This document shows positions 17,803-27,247 of a stretch of 38,526 nucleotides of DNA, piece by piece. Both the position numbers and the translations under genes were made by a program. The notes under the pieces were generated by a model. It saw only the letters and a program-made list of their open reading frames with translations. It did not search any database and was not told the DNA's origin. This stretch comes from Stentor coeruleus (taxonomy: Eukaryota > Ciliophora > Heterotrichea > Heterotrichida > Stentoridae): positions 1 through 38,526 of the forward strand of contig MPUH01000716.1 of assembly GCA_001970955.1 (NCBI GenBank), read 5' to 3'. Positions within the stretch are counted from its first letter, which is position 1. Each line of letters opens with the position of its first letter.

Positions 17803-18420
17803 ATGAATAAAACACGTACAGTTAAAAACTCGCTTCATAGCGATTATAAAAATAGACCCTCAAGTAGAAAACAAGAACTCCCTATCAAAAGGCAAAGATC
17901 AAGAAGCTCAACTCCACTATCAAGAACCTCAACAAAAAAACAGTTAGAAAGGCTAAAATTTAGTTTGGATATTGATGCTAGAAATAAGAAAGTTGAAGAA
18001 GTCAGGAAAAAGTATGCGGAAAAGAAAATCATCTTGACTGATGATATTTTTGAAAAAGAGAGTAAATATGAAAAACAGGGAGGGAAATTTATAGATGATG
18101 ATGATGATATTAAATCAAAGGTATTTGAAGTTTCTAAGAATACTATGTCGAATGAATTAAAGAATAGTCGTGATTATAAAGGTACGAAAAGTTATAGAGG
18201 GACACCTGAATTCAAAGTAAATTTGGAGGAAAAAAAAAATAGGTGCGAAGAGCAGAAGTGTATTAGAAGCAAGTTTCCTAACCAGTTACTAAGAGAATAC
18301 AAGTTTTTTGCTTCTCCTGAAAGAAATAATAAGTCGATGTTTGTTTCTAAACTTCTTGATTCAAGATGTAGTAGATCAGAAATAAAACAAGCTTTAAAGG
18401 ATATTATGTTCAAAAAATAG
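17803..18420 (+). CDS. Charged, probably disordered protein, unknown function
   Basis: A 205-residue protein starting MNKTRTVKNSLHSDYKN. The first 50 residues are Arg/Ser-rich (RQRSRSSTPLSRTSTKK), then a charged helical segment (LERLKFSLDIDARNKKVEEV...KKYAEKK) and an acidic run DDDDD near residue 100. The C-terminus has repeated Lys-rich helices (SRSEIKQALKDIMFKK). No domain or membrane segment is visible. Composition suggests a nuclear or cytoskeletal protein, but nothing ties it to a family. The ATG follows a C-rich flank like other genes in the window and the stop is TAG. Confidence 0.55.
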   Translation: MNKTRTVKNSLHSDYKNRPSSRKQELPIKRQRSRSSTPLSRTSTKKQLERLKFSLDIDARNKKVEEVRKKYAEKKIILTDDIFEKESKYEKQGGKFIDDDDDIKSKVFEVSKNTMSNELKNSRDYKGTKSYRGTPEFKVNLEEKKNRCEEQKCIRSKFPNQLLREYKFFASPERNNKSMFVSKLLDSRCSRSEIKQALKDIMFKK

Positions 18421-18840
18421 CTTTAACATTAACTTAGTAGTATTTTAGGAAAATAAATTTGCTTATTTTTTTATATAGCAAGAAAATCACCATAATTTTT
18501 CTTGTCACTTATTTTTAATCCAATTTAATAGTAACACATCTGTTAATCATTAAATTTTTACTTATTTTATTAGTATTACTATTGCAATAAATAATTTTTC
18601 ATACTAATTTCATTTATAGTTATAACATGACAACTATTACCTTAAATCTAAATCATAAATCCTAAACCATATATAATTCTTATTAAAAAAAATTAACATT
18701 AAAATCCCATAAATAATTTCATCTCAAACAACTCTTTTCCATTTTCACTACTATCATGATTATTCAAAAACTATCACAAAATAAAATATTAAATAACAAT
18801 ATCCCTTACGTTAAAATACTATAATCCTATTAAAATTACA
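18421..18840. other. Convergent intergenic region, no gene seen
   Basis: Between the 3' ends of a + strand and a - strand gene. Very AT-rich; G is present in the first 120 bases, then C replaces G from about 18610. No coding or RNA gene was recognised. Confidence 0.55.
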
Positions 18841-20499
18841 CTAATTTTTTTCTTTATACGATATCGCTTTCCTTATCAAATTCTCCATAATCATATCACT
18901 AGGTATAAATTTAAAATCCGGATAAACAACCATCCTATTCACCATCTTATTAGTCGTCAACAGTTTCATATAACTTTTAATTTCCTTTTTAAACTCTCTC
19001 CACCTTTCAGCATAAAAATCTAATAAAATACTTTCTCTAGTCGTACTCGGTATCGAAATATATTTCAAACTTTCTTTTCTCCTAACATTATTACTCCTTT
19101 TCGTATACAAAGATTTATCAATACATTTAATCCATTGTATCCTCAAAGTTGCAATCCTATATTTCTTTTTACGAATATACCTTCTAAAACTCCTTTGCAC
19201 TCTAAGAACTTTTTCCAAATATTTACTAACTGAATTAAAAAGTAATTGTGTATGTGCTGATGTTGATATAACCCTAATGATTTTTGGTTTTACATCATTT
19301 TTAACCCATCCAATAATAAGTTTTTTATATAATCGTAAAGAATGATTTGCCACAGCTTTTGGATTAGATGAACTTGCTAAGTTTTTTTTATAAAATCTTT
19401 GCATTATATAAACTTGTTGATTTAGTTTTATTCTTATAAGAGTTTCAGTTCGTTTTCTTATTATTGATTTTTTCATAACATCTAATGATACTGCGAAAAA
19501 TAAAATCTTCATCCAGTCTTTACAATAAAGTTTCAGTTCTTGTTTACGAACTTTTCTTTCCATACGTTTAGCTTCTTCTTCTAGTTTTTTTATTTTTTTG
19601 CTTAGAGAATCGTAGTTTTTTTTCTTTTTAGCTTTTTCTAAGGTTTTTTTTCGTATTTTTGCTTGTTCCATTTGAGTTTTCCATTGCTGGGAATTGTTTT
19701 TGGTTTTATCTTTGACTAAGGATTTTTGGTTTGTCTTGAGGTTTGCTTGGATGAAGTTTTTTGGGCTTTGGTAATTTTTAGAGATTATTTCACTGATACT
19801 TATATCAGGACTTTCATAAGCTAACTCTTTGGATATTTTTCGGAAGTCTTGGATGGTTTTGGTTTTACCAAAGGAGATGTGGATTTTAAATGAAGAATCT
19901 TGTAAGGATTTTATACCGAGAAAAGCGAACTCGCTGGAGAATTCTCTTGCTGTATCATCGAAAACTTCGTGATAGTTCAATGTTAGTTTTTTCATGTTTG
20001 CATTTAGTCCCGGTCTAGAATTTGTCAATGACGTATATGAAAGAATTTCACCTTCATACTGGCGAATTTTTATAAATAAAGGACACTTTCTACCTTTAAC
20101 TGGTATTTTAAAAGTAAGATAATTCATAGCCTTCATCTCAATCTCCGGGTTTTTTCCCTCACCTAGCAAAATGTCAGGTAAATTTGGTTTGGGTGTTATA
20201 ACTTCATCTAATTTATCAATCATCTCAGAAATTTTCTTTTCATTAAACTGCCTAGTACTAATTTCTGGTAATCTCAACGAGCTTTCACTTGATGTATTTG
20301 CTTTTGGCGTCATACTTTCAACCAGACTATTATGCATCATAGAAAACATACTAATTCCCATTGTTTTCACTCTTGGTCCAGTACTATTAAGATCTAAAAC
20401 AGATTTTTGCGTTGGTTTTGATATAATCTTAATAAAATTCTCTGACTTGATTCTATTATTAAGATACTTAGACTTGCTTTCTAATATTCCAGGAAGCAT
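18841..20499 (-). CDS. IQ-motif protein with coiled coil, unknown function
   Basis: A 552-residue protein. Residues about 120-215 form a compact region (YLTFKIPVKGRKCPLFIKIR ... FAFLGIKSLQDSSFKIHISF) that looks beta-rich and may be a C2-like or lectin-like fold, but I cannot name it. Residues about 270-325 are a basic coiled coil (EQAKIRKKTLEKAKKKKNYD). Two IQ-like motifs follow: VYIMQRFYKKN near 370 and VQRSFRRYIRKKKYR near 445, so calmodulin binding is plausible. The C-terminal 100 residues are charged. It shares an 81-base divergent spacer with the coiled-coil gene at 20581. A ciliary or basal-body role fits such an architecture but is inference. Confidence 0.65.
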   Translation of the reverse strand: MLPGILESKSKYLNNRIKSENFIKIISKPTQKSVLDLNSTGPRVKTMGISMFSMMHNSLVESMTPKANTSSESSLRLPEISTRQFNEKKISEMIDKLDEVITPKPNLPDILLGEGKNPEIEMKAMNYLTFKIPVKGRKCPLFIKIRQYEGEILSYTSLTNSRPGLNANMKKLTLNYHEVFDDTAREFSSEFAFLGIKSLQDSSFKIHISFGKTKTIQDFRKISKELAYESPDISISEIISKNYQSPKNFIQANLKTNQKSLVKDKTKNNSQQWKTQMEQAKIRKKTLEKAKKKKNYDSLSKKIKKLEEEAKRMERKVRKQELKLYCKDWMKILFFAVSLDVMKKSIIRKRTETLIRIKLNQQVYIMQRFYKKNLASSSNPKAVANHSLRLYKKLIIGWVKNDVKPKIIRVISTSAHTQLLFNSVSKYLEKVLRVQRSFRRYIRKKKYRIATLRIQWIKCIDKSLYTKRSNNVRRKESLKYISIPSTTRESILLDFYAERWREFKKEIKSYMKLLTTNKMVNRMVVYPDFKFIPSDMIMENLIRKAISYKEKN

Positions 20500-20580
20500 T
20501 ATAATATTTGATAATAAAATTTTTAAACAGAAATCTTTTATCCTTTGAAATCATTTTTATATGAAATTCATATTTTTATA
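20500..20580. promoter_or_regulatory. 81-base divergent spacer, probable shared promoter
   Basis: The start codons of the IQ-motif gene (-) and the coiled-coil gene (+) are only 81 bases apart, so both promoters and 5' leaders must fit here. The sequence is AT-rich without a motif I can name. Bidirectional use is inferred from gene geometry. Confidence 0.5.
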
Positions 20581-23280
20581 ATGCATTTTCAAGACGATAA
20601 ACCTTTACCTTTTGAACGATCATTAGAAAGTACTTATGGAAAGACACAACATTTACAAGGATTATATGATGAAAGGATAGACTCTTTATCAAAACAGCTA
20701 CAAGTGTTTTTTTCAGAGATCGAAAAAGATGAAATTTTTAAAGCAATGCAAGAAAATCCTTTGAGCCAAGAATATGCAGTACAAAGAGCTGGGGAATTGT
20801 TTATTGAAGTTATGCAGTCTGAACAAGAAGAGACTATAAAAAGGTTAGAAAATGATTTAGCTGAAGGAAAGTCTTTGAATTCTAAACTTGAAAATGACAA
20901 ACAAAGATTAATGATTAGAGTTAAAGACTTTGAAGATGAAAATCAAAGACTTTTACATGAATGTGAAGGATTGAAAAACAAGCTTTTAAGTGTGGAAAAT
21001 CAGTTTGATGAGAGTTTAAAGAGAAAAGACACTGAGTGGATGCAAAAAATGGATATGAATTTGAGGAAAATTGAAACTACATTACAGGATACTGAAGAAA
21101 AATACTTTACAACAAAGAAAGAATTGGAAAATGTGAGTAATGCGAAAAAAAACTCGGATTTGATTTATAACGAATGCGAGTGTTTGAAAAGGGAATTGAA
21201 AAACCAAGAAACTCATTTTTATCGTCAACAAGAAGATTTAAAAAGGGAATTAAAAACCCAAGAAACTTATTTTTATCGTCAACAAGAGGATTTAAAAAGA
21301 AACTATGATGAAAAAATCATAGAATTAAATGATAAAATCAGTATTCAAATGAAGAACTATGATGCATTATCCTTACAATTTAAAAACTACCAAAAACAAA
21401 GCGAAGATTTAGCAGGTAATCATCAAACCTTGATTAAAAACCTCGTAGACAAATCTAAGCAACTTAAACAGAAAATCATATCCCAAAAAGGAAAACTTTC
21501 TGATTATTCTAAACTATCAAAAGAAAGTTCAACAAATATAGAAAACATCCGTTCAAACTATAACAGAACAATATCAGAATTAGAAGACAAGATAAGAACT
21601 ATAGAAAAAGAATCTTCTCAAAAAGAAACTGAATTAATATCTAAACAGCAATTACAACTTAGCCAACTTCAACAACAATATCAACAAATGATGGATGCTA
21701 AATTGTCTGAAATGCAAAAAGAAGTTAATGAGCAAATAATCCGTAGTCAAGAACATGATAAGGAAGTTAAGAATATTATGGATATAAAAATGAGAGAAAT
21801 TGATAGAGATTATATGACAAAATTAATTCATGAAAAAATAGTAGCGGATAGAGAAATCTTACTAGTCAAGAAATTTAATATAAAAATCGAAGAGTTGAAT
21901 CAGAAAAACTATGATGAACAAGAAAGTTTAAAAAGACAAATTAGCGAATTGACTAGAGAAAAACAGGATTTGTATGAGAATATTGAAGTTTCACAGAAAT
22001 CAGAAGATAATTATAAACGTGAAATCCTTAGAGAAAAAGAGAAATTTAATACTGATTTAACAAACAAACTTAACAAAATCAAAGAAATCGACACAGCAAG
22101 ACAAGAACTATCTCACGAGTTAGACAAAACAAAAGTTGAGCTTTCAGAACTAAAAACGCACTATGAGTCAGAAGTTTCAAACAGAATCACATCAGAAAAA
22201 GAATTCACAAACCTCAATAACACTTTAAATGAACTAAAATCAGTGCTGAATCAAACCAAACAGTCCTTCCAAACGTCAAAAACTCAACACGAATTAACGA
22301 TTTCTGATAAAATAGAAAAAATAAATTTTCTTGAAAGAGACTTAGAAATAAAATCTAAAACTATTATCCGATATGAAGAAGAAATATCAATACTCCAAAA
22401 CTCTTTAAAAGATAGTAAACTTCAACAATCTGGAAATATGACAATGTTTGATTTAGAACAATCACGTCATAATGAAACTAAAAAAAAACTAAAAGAACTT
22501 GAAGAATATTCACATAAACTTATAGGAGAAATAGATTTTAGAAAAACTAAACAAAATGAATATAATGAAACTGTTGGGGAATATAAAGAACAAATAAGAA
22601 GTTTATCTATGGTTATAGAAAATAAAGAACAAGAGTTGTTTAGTTTTAAACAGAATTTCGTGAATAAGGAAAATGAGTATAAACAGAAATTAAGATTGAT
22701 TAGTGAAAGATGCAAAAAACATGTTAGTAATTCGGTGTTCTTTTTGAAAAAACAACTTGGAGGGATTGTGGAGTTATATGAACATGAATATGCTTCGATT
22801 GATAAGAGTTTTGTTACAGTTCAACAAGAGATATCGATAAAAATATTGGAATTACAGGTACAGTATAGGAAACAGTTAGATGCTAAAGCTAATGAGATTA
22901 CTGAGAATATTAGGGATTTTTATAGAGCTAGGCTTGGACAGATTGAAGACTATATCAGTCAAGAAAATGTACACTGGACTGATGCAGAAACAGAAGGGAT
23001 AAGGAGAGCTGTGAAGTCTATTTTAGAGAAAAAACATATTGGACAAGTAGAAATTAAGTCTTTAAGGGATACTGTGGCTAATCTTGGACAACAAAATGAA
23101 TCGTTGTATAGGGAAAATCAGAAACTGCAAATTAGACTTCATGCTAATAATGAAGCTTTTGACCAACTGCAAAGAGAAGTCACTGAGGAAGCTAATAAAA
23201 TAAAAATGCGCCTTGAAGCAGGGACTATGAAAGAACGCGAAAATTCTAGTGCTAGAAGTTTCTATAGAAAACTAGCGTAA
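20581..23280 (+). CDS. Long coiled-coil protein, probable centriolar/ciliary or scaffold role
   Basis: An 899-residue protein starting MHFQDDKPLPFERSLES at the first in-frame ATG. A short N-terminal helical region (TQHLQGLYDERIDSLSKQLQVFF...YAVQRAGELFIEVM) precedes an almost continuous coiled coil from about residue 90 to 730, full of Glu, Lys, Gln and Leu heptads. Residues about 204-239 contain a perfect-length tandem duplication of 18 residues (RELKNQETHFYRQQEDLK and RELKTQETYFYRQQEDLK). The C-terminal 170 residues (VSNSVFFLKKQLGGIVELYE, FRARLGQIEDYISQ) are helical but less repetitive. Such rods are typical of basal-body and cortical proteins; similarity to a particular CEP or CCDC family cannot be claimed by eye. 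Confidence 0.75.
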   Translation: MHFQDDKPLPFERSLESTYGKTQHLQGLYDERIDSLSKQLQVFFSEIEKDEIFKAMQENPLSQEYAVQRAGELFIEVMQSEQEETIKRLENDLAEGKSLNSKLENDKQRLMIRVKDFEDENQRLLHECEGLKNKLLSVENQFDESLKRKDTEWMQKMDMNLRKIETTLQDTEEKYFTTKKELENVSNAKKNSDLIYNECECLKRELKNQETHFYRQQEDLKRELKTQETYFYRQQEDLKRNYDEKIIELNDKISIQMKNYDALSLQFKNYQKQSEDLAGNHQTLIKNLVDKSKQLKQKIISQKGKLSDYSKLSKESSTNIENIRSNYNRTISELEDKIRTIEKESSQKETELISKQQLQLSQLQQQYQQMMDAKLSEMQKEVNEQIIRSQEHDKEVKNIMDIKMREIDRDYMTKLIHEKIVADREILLVKKFNIKIEELNQKNYDEQESLKRQISELTREKQDLYENIEVSQKSEDNYKREILREKEKFNTDLTNKLNKIKEIDTARQELSHELDKTKVELSELKTHYESEVSNRITSEKEFTNLNNTLNELKSVLNQTKQSFQTSKTQHELTISDKIEKINFLERDLEIKSKTIIRYEEEISILQNSLKDSKLQQSGNMTMFDLEQSRHNETKKKLKELEEYSHKLIGEIDFRKTKQNEYNETVGEYKEQIRSLSMVIENKEQELFSFKQNFVNKENEYKQKLRLISERCKKHVSNSVFFLKKQLGGIVELYEHEYASIDKSFVTVQQEISIKILELQVQYRKQLDAKANEITENIRDFYRARLGQIEDYISQENVHWTDAETEGIRRAVKSILEKKHIGQVEIKSLRDTVANLGQQNESLYRENQKLQIRLHANNEAFDQLQREVTEEANKIKMRLEAGTMKERENSSARSFYRKLA
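21190..21297 (+). repeat. 54-nt in-frame tandem duplication in the coiled-coil gene
   Basis: Copies 21190-21243 and 21244-21297 differ at a few bases and encode 18-residue units that differ by N/T and H/Y. Eighteen residues is not a multiple of the seven-residue heptad, so the register shifts at the join. Confidence 0.88.
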
Positions 23281-23794
23281 ATTATTTAAATAAATACAGG
23301 AATAAAATATATCCTATATCATAAACTTATACAATTTTTTTTATATCGTTATGTTTATATATCATTATAAATTATAACAGCTTATTAAGCTAAATAACAA
23401 AAATTGTATATTGAAATATTTATTCACTTATCAGTATTAAATCCTTCTAATCATATTCTACAATTAATATCACTTAAATTCAAAATCAAAAAAAAAATTT
23501 CTTTAAAGACATACTAAAAAAGCCAAACCTATATTCCTAACTATCCTATCATATAAACAAAAATCATTAATATTCCAACTATAAAACAAACACTATAATC
23601 TTATATAATTCTAATCTTCAATATTACATCATATAACACAATCACATCAAAGGCGGCATCATTTGCTAAAGTCTTCTATAATACAATTTAGCAAGTATCC
23701 ATTTTTACCTCAATCTTTATTATGATTGGGTAAAAAGTATCCATATCTAAAATCCTCAAAGTATAAATGGGAAAAAAGCTTCTTAAATTATTAA
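23281..23794. other. Intergenic region containing the H2A 5' flank
   Basis: The first 180 bases are AT-rich. From about 23450 to 23640 the + strand is C-rich and nearly G-free. From 23660 to 23745 there are two palindromes and a direct repeat in front of the histone gene, listed separately. No other gene is visible. Confidence 0.6.
23663..23744. promoter_or_regulatory. Paired palindromes and direct repeat upstream of histone H2A
   Basis: Palindrome 1: TTGCTAAA (23663-23670) and TTTAGCAA (23687-23694). Palindrome 2: TTTTTACCTCAATC (23702-23715) and GATTGGGTAAAAA (23724-23736), matching over 13 pairs with one bulged base. The decamer AAGTATCCAT occurs at 23693-23702 and 23735-23744, directly after each palindrome. 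The cluster ends 50 bases before the H2A ATG. The spacing and repetition suggest a cis-regulatory element for a cell-cycle-regulated gene; that function is inference. Confidence 0.55.
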
Positions 23795-24202
23795 ATGGCA
23801 ACTATCGGAAAAGGAAAAGGAACAAGAGGAAAAGCAGCTAATGCAACAAAAACTTCAAGATCCCAAAAGGCAGGACTTCAATTCCCAGTTGGTAGAATTT
23901 CTCGTTTTATGAAACAAGGGAAATATGCTGAAAGAATTGGAGCTGGTGCACCTGTTTATCTTGCAGCAGTTTTAGAATACCTTGCTGCTGAAGTACTTGA
24001 ATTGGCTGGAAATGCAGCTAAGGATTATAAGAAGACTAGGATTGTCCCAAGACATATTCAACTTGCTATACGTAATGATGAGGAATTGAACAAGTTGATG
24101 GCTAATACCACAATTGCTAGCGGAGGTGTTACACCTTTTATTCATACTGCTCTTCTCCCTGAAGGAGTTAAAGAGAAAGACGGTGAAGGACAAGATCTTT
24201 AA
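23795..24202 (+). CDS. Histone H2A
   Basis: A 135-residue core histone. The histone fold runs from [20 protein letters not shown] (L1/alpha1 and the Arg-containing N-terminal part) through [20 protein letters not shown] to [21 protein letters not shown]. The acidic-patch residues of H2A ([15 protein letters not shown], then NDEEL) are present. The tail [20 protein letters not shown] is Lys/Gly-rich as usual. The C-terminus is [10 protein letters not shown]: it resembles the SQ-(E/D)-hydrophobic ending of H2A.X, but the phosphorylated Ser is Gly, so this copy should not carry that mark. Features of H2A.Z (extended L1, M6-type acidic patch) are not evident, so it is closest to canonical H2A. 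No intron. Confidence 0.95.
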   Translation: MATIGKGKGTRGKAANATKTSRSQKAGLQFPVGRISRFMKQGKYAERIGAGAPVYLAAVLEYLAAEVLELAGNAAKDYKKTRIVPRHIQLAIRNDEELNKLMANTTIASGGVTPFIHTALLPEGVKEKDGEGQDL

Positions 24203-24727
24203 TATTTAATTGAGTTTCTAAAATTTATTGCTTTTTTATAGTTTTTTTGAGGTCTGGAGGATTTGTAGGAGAGAGGAGTGGTTTTTATGAAAATAGAGGG
24301 AAAATTGGTATGGGGTTTTGAGGTAATTTATGGTTTTTTTATATTGGCATTTGCTTATAGGTTTTGTTAGTTTTAAGTAGGATTTTTTCAGAATGATTTT
24401 AAAACTGACTGAAAATAGTTACTATACCAAAAAATATCACATATCAAACATTTTACTTTCCAATCTTAAACACCTTACAAATATATTAAACTAAGCTATA
24501 AAAATCCTTAATACACTTAATTTCTAAGTCTCTACAATTTTTCTCTAAAAATTCTCTCTTTTCCCCTACAGTAAGAATAAACTCAAACTATCTATATAAT
24601 TTATCACTTTTTATCTATATCCAACTTAAAAATAATATTTTCATCCCATCTAATCCTTACACTTTATTTATCTAAAAAGCATTATTTCCCCAATGACAAA
24701 CAAAATTTATGTTAATTAATACTATAA
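24203..24727. other. Intergenic region with a mid-point composition switch
   Basis: The + strand is G/T-rich and C-poor from about 24203 to 24400, then flips to C-rich and G-poor from about 24440 to 24727. The flip lies between two genes in tandem, so the two halves probably belong to the 3' end of H2A and the 5' end of the next gene. No gene is visible. Confidence 0.6.
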
Positions 24728-25837
24728 ATGAAAAGTTTATCAGCAACACAATACAGACCTATGTTTTCAAGGCAAGGTAAAGCAATCAGTCATATGTACC
24801 CAACTTACTTTGCTAAGCCTGTAAAAAGGTCTCCACCAAAAGAAAAAGATGAATTTCCAGATATAATAATTGAAGGACTTGATGAAGAGCCAAAAGATGA
24901 GATAAAAAAGCCATCAAGTACTTCAAAAATCAAAACTAACATGAGTTCTTCTTTTAAAGCAATCTCCAGGGCTAAATATGAATTCACCTACCGAAACAAA
25001 ACTGAATCTCCAAATTCTACATCGTATAACCCTAATTGGCAAGCGACAAGGCCAAGATCAGCCCAAGCTCCAAAAATTTCAAACAAAAAAACAAAGCCAA
25101 GGATTAAAAAAATATTTACACCCAATTGTTTGACAAAAGATCTTAACTGCAACTTTCCTATTCAAACATCTCCTCATAATGTAATTCCAGGCTCATATAT
25201 AGACAAGTTAAAACGTACAATGTCAAACATGCATGATTATATAGAAAAAGCTGAAGAAAAACAATTAAAAACAGAAGCAGAACCAATCGAACAATCTTTA
25301 ACAGCCACGTCATTTGTGAGCTTTGAAAAACAGTTAGCACGTAAAGAATTTGTTAGTCAAAAAGATCCTCCACATCCAAAAAGGTTTACTTTTTTAGGAG
25401 TTTCTTCTAATAACTATAGTAAAAACAAAAAAGTTCGCAGTTTTCTTTTTGCAAAAAGCTCAAACAGAAAAGACCTTTTTAAACTTGGTTTGACTATTGG
25501 TCCGTATAAAAAAGATGAGGAGAAACTTATGCCAAAGCTTAATACTTCTCAATTAGATTTTAGTAAAATGACAGATAGAAAAGAAATATTACATGAACAT
25601 ATGTTGCAAACACCAAATAGTCCTTATCTTAAGGATTATGATAAAGCTTATTGCAAGCAAAGCACAGTAAGGGGACCTTTTTCTATACCTTTGATGTCAA
25701 CAACAACACCAAGGGATGATTTAATGTATAGAACTACTGAGGCTTATATATTAAATGTTCCGGAAATACAATCTGCTGATGCTGTGCCGAAATTTAATGG
25801 AGATATGTCAATCAAAGCTTTTAAGGCTACACTTTAA
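24728..25837 (+). CDS. Basic, Ser/Pro-rich protein, unknown function
   Basis: A 369-residue protein starting MKSLSATQYRPMFSRQGK. It is rich in Lys, Ser, Thr, Pro and Asn and has no membrane segment. Short proline-centred motifs recur (NSTSYNPNWQATRPRSAQAP, TSPHNVIPGSYI, TPNSPYLKDYDKAYC, RGPFSIPLM), resembling the style of axonemal microtubule-associated proteins that hold microtubule doublets, but no exact repeat is seen. An acidic patch near residue 45 (IIIEGLDEEPKDE) and a helical stretch near 165 (KLKRTMSNMHDYIEKAEEK) are the only other features. Function is unknown. No intron is needed. Confidence 0.6.
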   Translation: MKSLSATQYRPMFSRQGKAISHMYPTYFAKPVKRSPPKEKDEFPDIIIEGLDEEPKDEIKKPSSTSKIKTNMSSSFKAISRAKYEFTYRNKTESPNSTSYNPNWQATRPRSAQAPKISNKKTKPRIKKIFTPNCLTKDLNCNFPIQTSPHNVIPGSYIDKLKRTMSNMHDYIEKAEEKQLKTEAEPIEQSLTATSFVSFEKQLARKEFVSQKDPPHPKRFTFLGVSSNNYSKNKKVRSFLFAKSSNRKDLFKLGLTIGPYKKDEEKLMPKLNTSQLDFSKMTDRKEILHEHMLQTPNSPYLKDYDKAYCKQSTVRGPFSIPLMSTTTPRDDLMYRTTEAYILNVPEIQSADAVPKFNGDMSIKAFKATL

Positions 25838-26006
25838 ATAGTTTAATAAAATTATAGACTTTAAACCTGTTTTTATTATAAGTTTTGGTGATAAGAAATA
25901 TTCAATTTGGATAAGATTTAAATTTATAACACTTTTAGGTTAAGTTTTCGTCAGAATTAGATTATGAGAATTATTCTTAAAAAACAATTTTTGGGTTTTA
26001 TAAACT

Positions 26007-26060
26007 TAAAATGCCTAGTATTCTAACTTATGTGAAATCCTTCAAGCATTTTCATCTGAA
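26007..26060. repeat. Dispersed repeat, copy 2 (copy 1 at 508-562)
   Basis: Bases 26028-26060 match 530-562 with one difference, and the preceding 20 bases are also similar. It lies directly upstream of the first open stretch of the broken transposase, so it may be an internal or boundary part of that element. Confidence 0.65.
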
Positions 26061-26061
26061 A

Positions 26062-26541
26062 TTTCTTCTATAAAATATTTACAAGAATTAGATTTAATGC
26101 CAACTTAAAAGATATACTTTCACTATCAGCAAAAAATGAGCTACCAAGAAAAGAATTTAACTTTCAGATGCATCGAAAAAAATCTTATATGCTTAAAGTT
26201 GAAAATCGATCACAAAAAAACTGTTAAATATCATAAAATACTACATAAAGCCCGAATCAATTATTTATACAGACCTTTAGTATGGCTAATCAAGATTAAA
26301 AAATAAGGGAGAATTTAATTATGTACATGGAACAGTGAATCACAGTAAATATTTCAAGGATCCAATGATAGGAGTGCATATTAATAATATTGTAAGTTTA
26401 TGGAGCAAAGCAAAAAACTTATATTCTTCCACAGAACGAAAAAAAATATCACACTTCATATTTTCGAATTTTTATGGAAAAACAATAAAATTATCTCTGG
26501 ATAAATTTCCTTCGATTATTATTACAAGGTTAAATACTTAG
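26062..26541 (+). pseudogene. Decayed Merlin/ISXO2-like (IS1595 superfamily) DDE transposase
   Basis: Three pieces line up with the second half of an ISXO2-like transposase. The first, in frame from 26062 to 26225, ends with YMLKVENRSQKN, the typical beta strand after the first catalytic region. A frameshift follows at about 26218-26225. The second reads IIKYYIKPESIIYTDL, whose TD is the second catalytic Asp, then TAG where Trp is usual and TAA where Tyr is usual. The third runs from NYVHGTVNHSKYFKDP to GVHINNIVSLWSKAKN, the NHS and H-N-I-x-x-x-W motifs near the third catalytic residue; the catalytic Glu position holds Val. Two stops, a frameshift and a lost residue show it is dead. No terminal repeats could be assigned. 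Confidence 0.78.
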
Positions 26542-27247
26542 GCTATTTAGGTTAGAAAAATTTAAAATCAGTTCACTTTTTCGAAGTTTTCAAAAGTTAG
26601 AAAGATTAGCTTGAAATTGCATTTTGCCAATAAACTTTTGCTTAAAACATACTTTATCATAATTGGCCCCTAAACTAATAGCATCATAGAATTTAATAAT
26701 TAAAATATCAAAGCTTTCATTTGAATTGGCAACTTTTTCTCAAAAATTATTTTGAGATAAAAATACTAGCTTAAAGCTCAGCTATATAGTTTATCTTTTC
26801 AGAATCTTATAATTATCAAAGCTTTATCATTACTCTACCGGTAAATTCTTGCTTAAGTAAGTTTGTTTATAGTTTTTGATGTTCTTTAAGTGAAATTTCG
26901 TAGTAGTTTATTGAGCAATTTTCAAACTATTCTTCCTTAACTTATAAGACTAAAAATTCTTTAAATAAAGAAACTACAAGATATAAGTCAAAGATAAAGA
27001 AGCTAATCTACGTTTATAAACTTTTTGAGGCAAAATAAGAAACTAACAGATTCTAGAATGCTATTAAGAAACGAATAAATTTATAATAAAAGTTATCAGA
27101 ATTGATTCTGACACATATTCAAGATACTATTTATGTTCTTATAAGTATTTATTCTATGATATTTTATATTATAACATTTCTATTTACAGTTTTTATGTGT
27201 TTTTCTGAGTTTTGCATCTTAATAATCTCAAAGATAATATTAAATAA
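26542..27247. other. Intergenic region after the transposase remnant, no gene seen
   Basis: About 700 bases with no convincing coding frame. More mixed in composition than other intergenic regions, with CAAAGCTTT occurring twice (26710s and 26817 area). It may include further decayed transposon sequence, but nothing can be assigned. The last 100 bases precede the zinc-finger/TBC gene. Confidence 0.45.
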
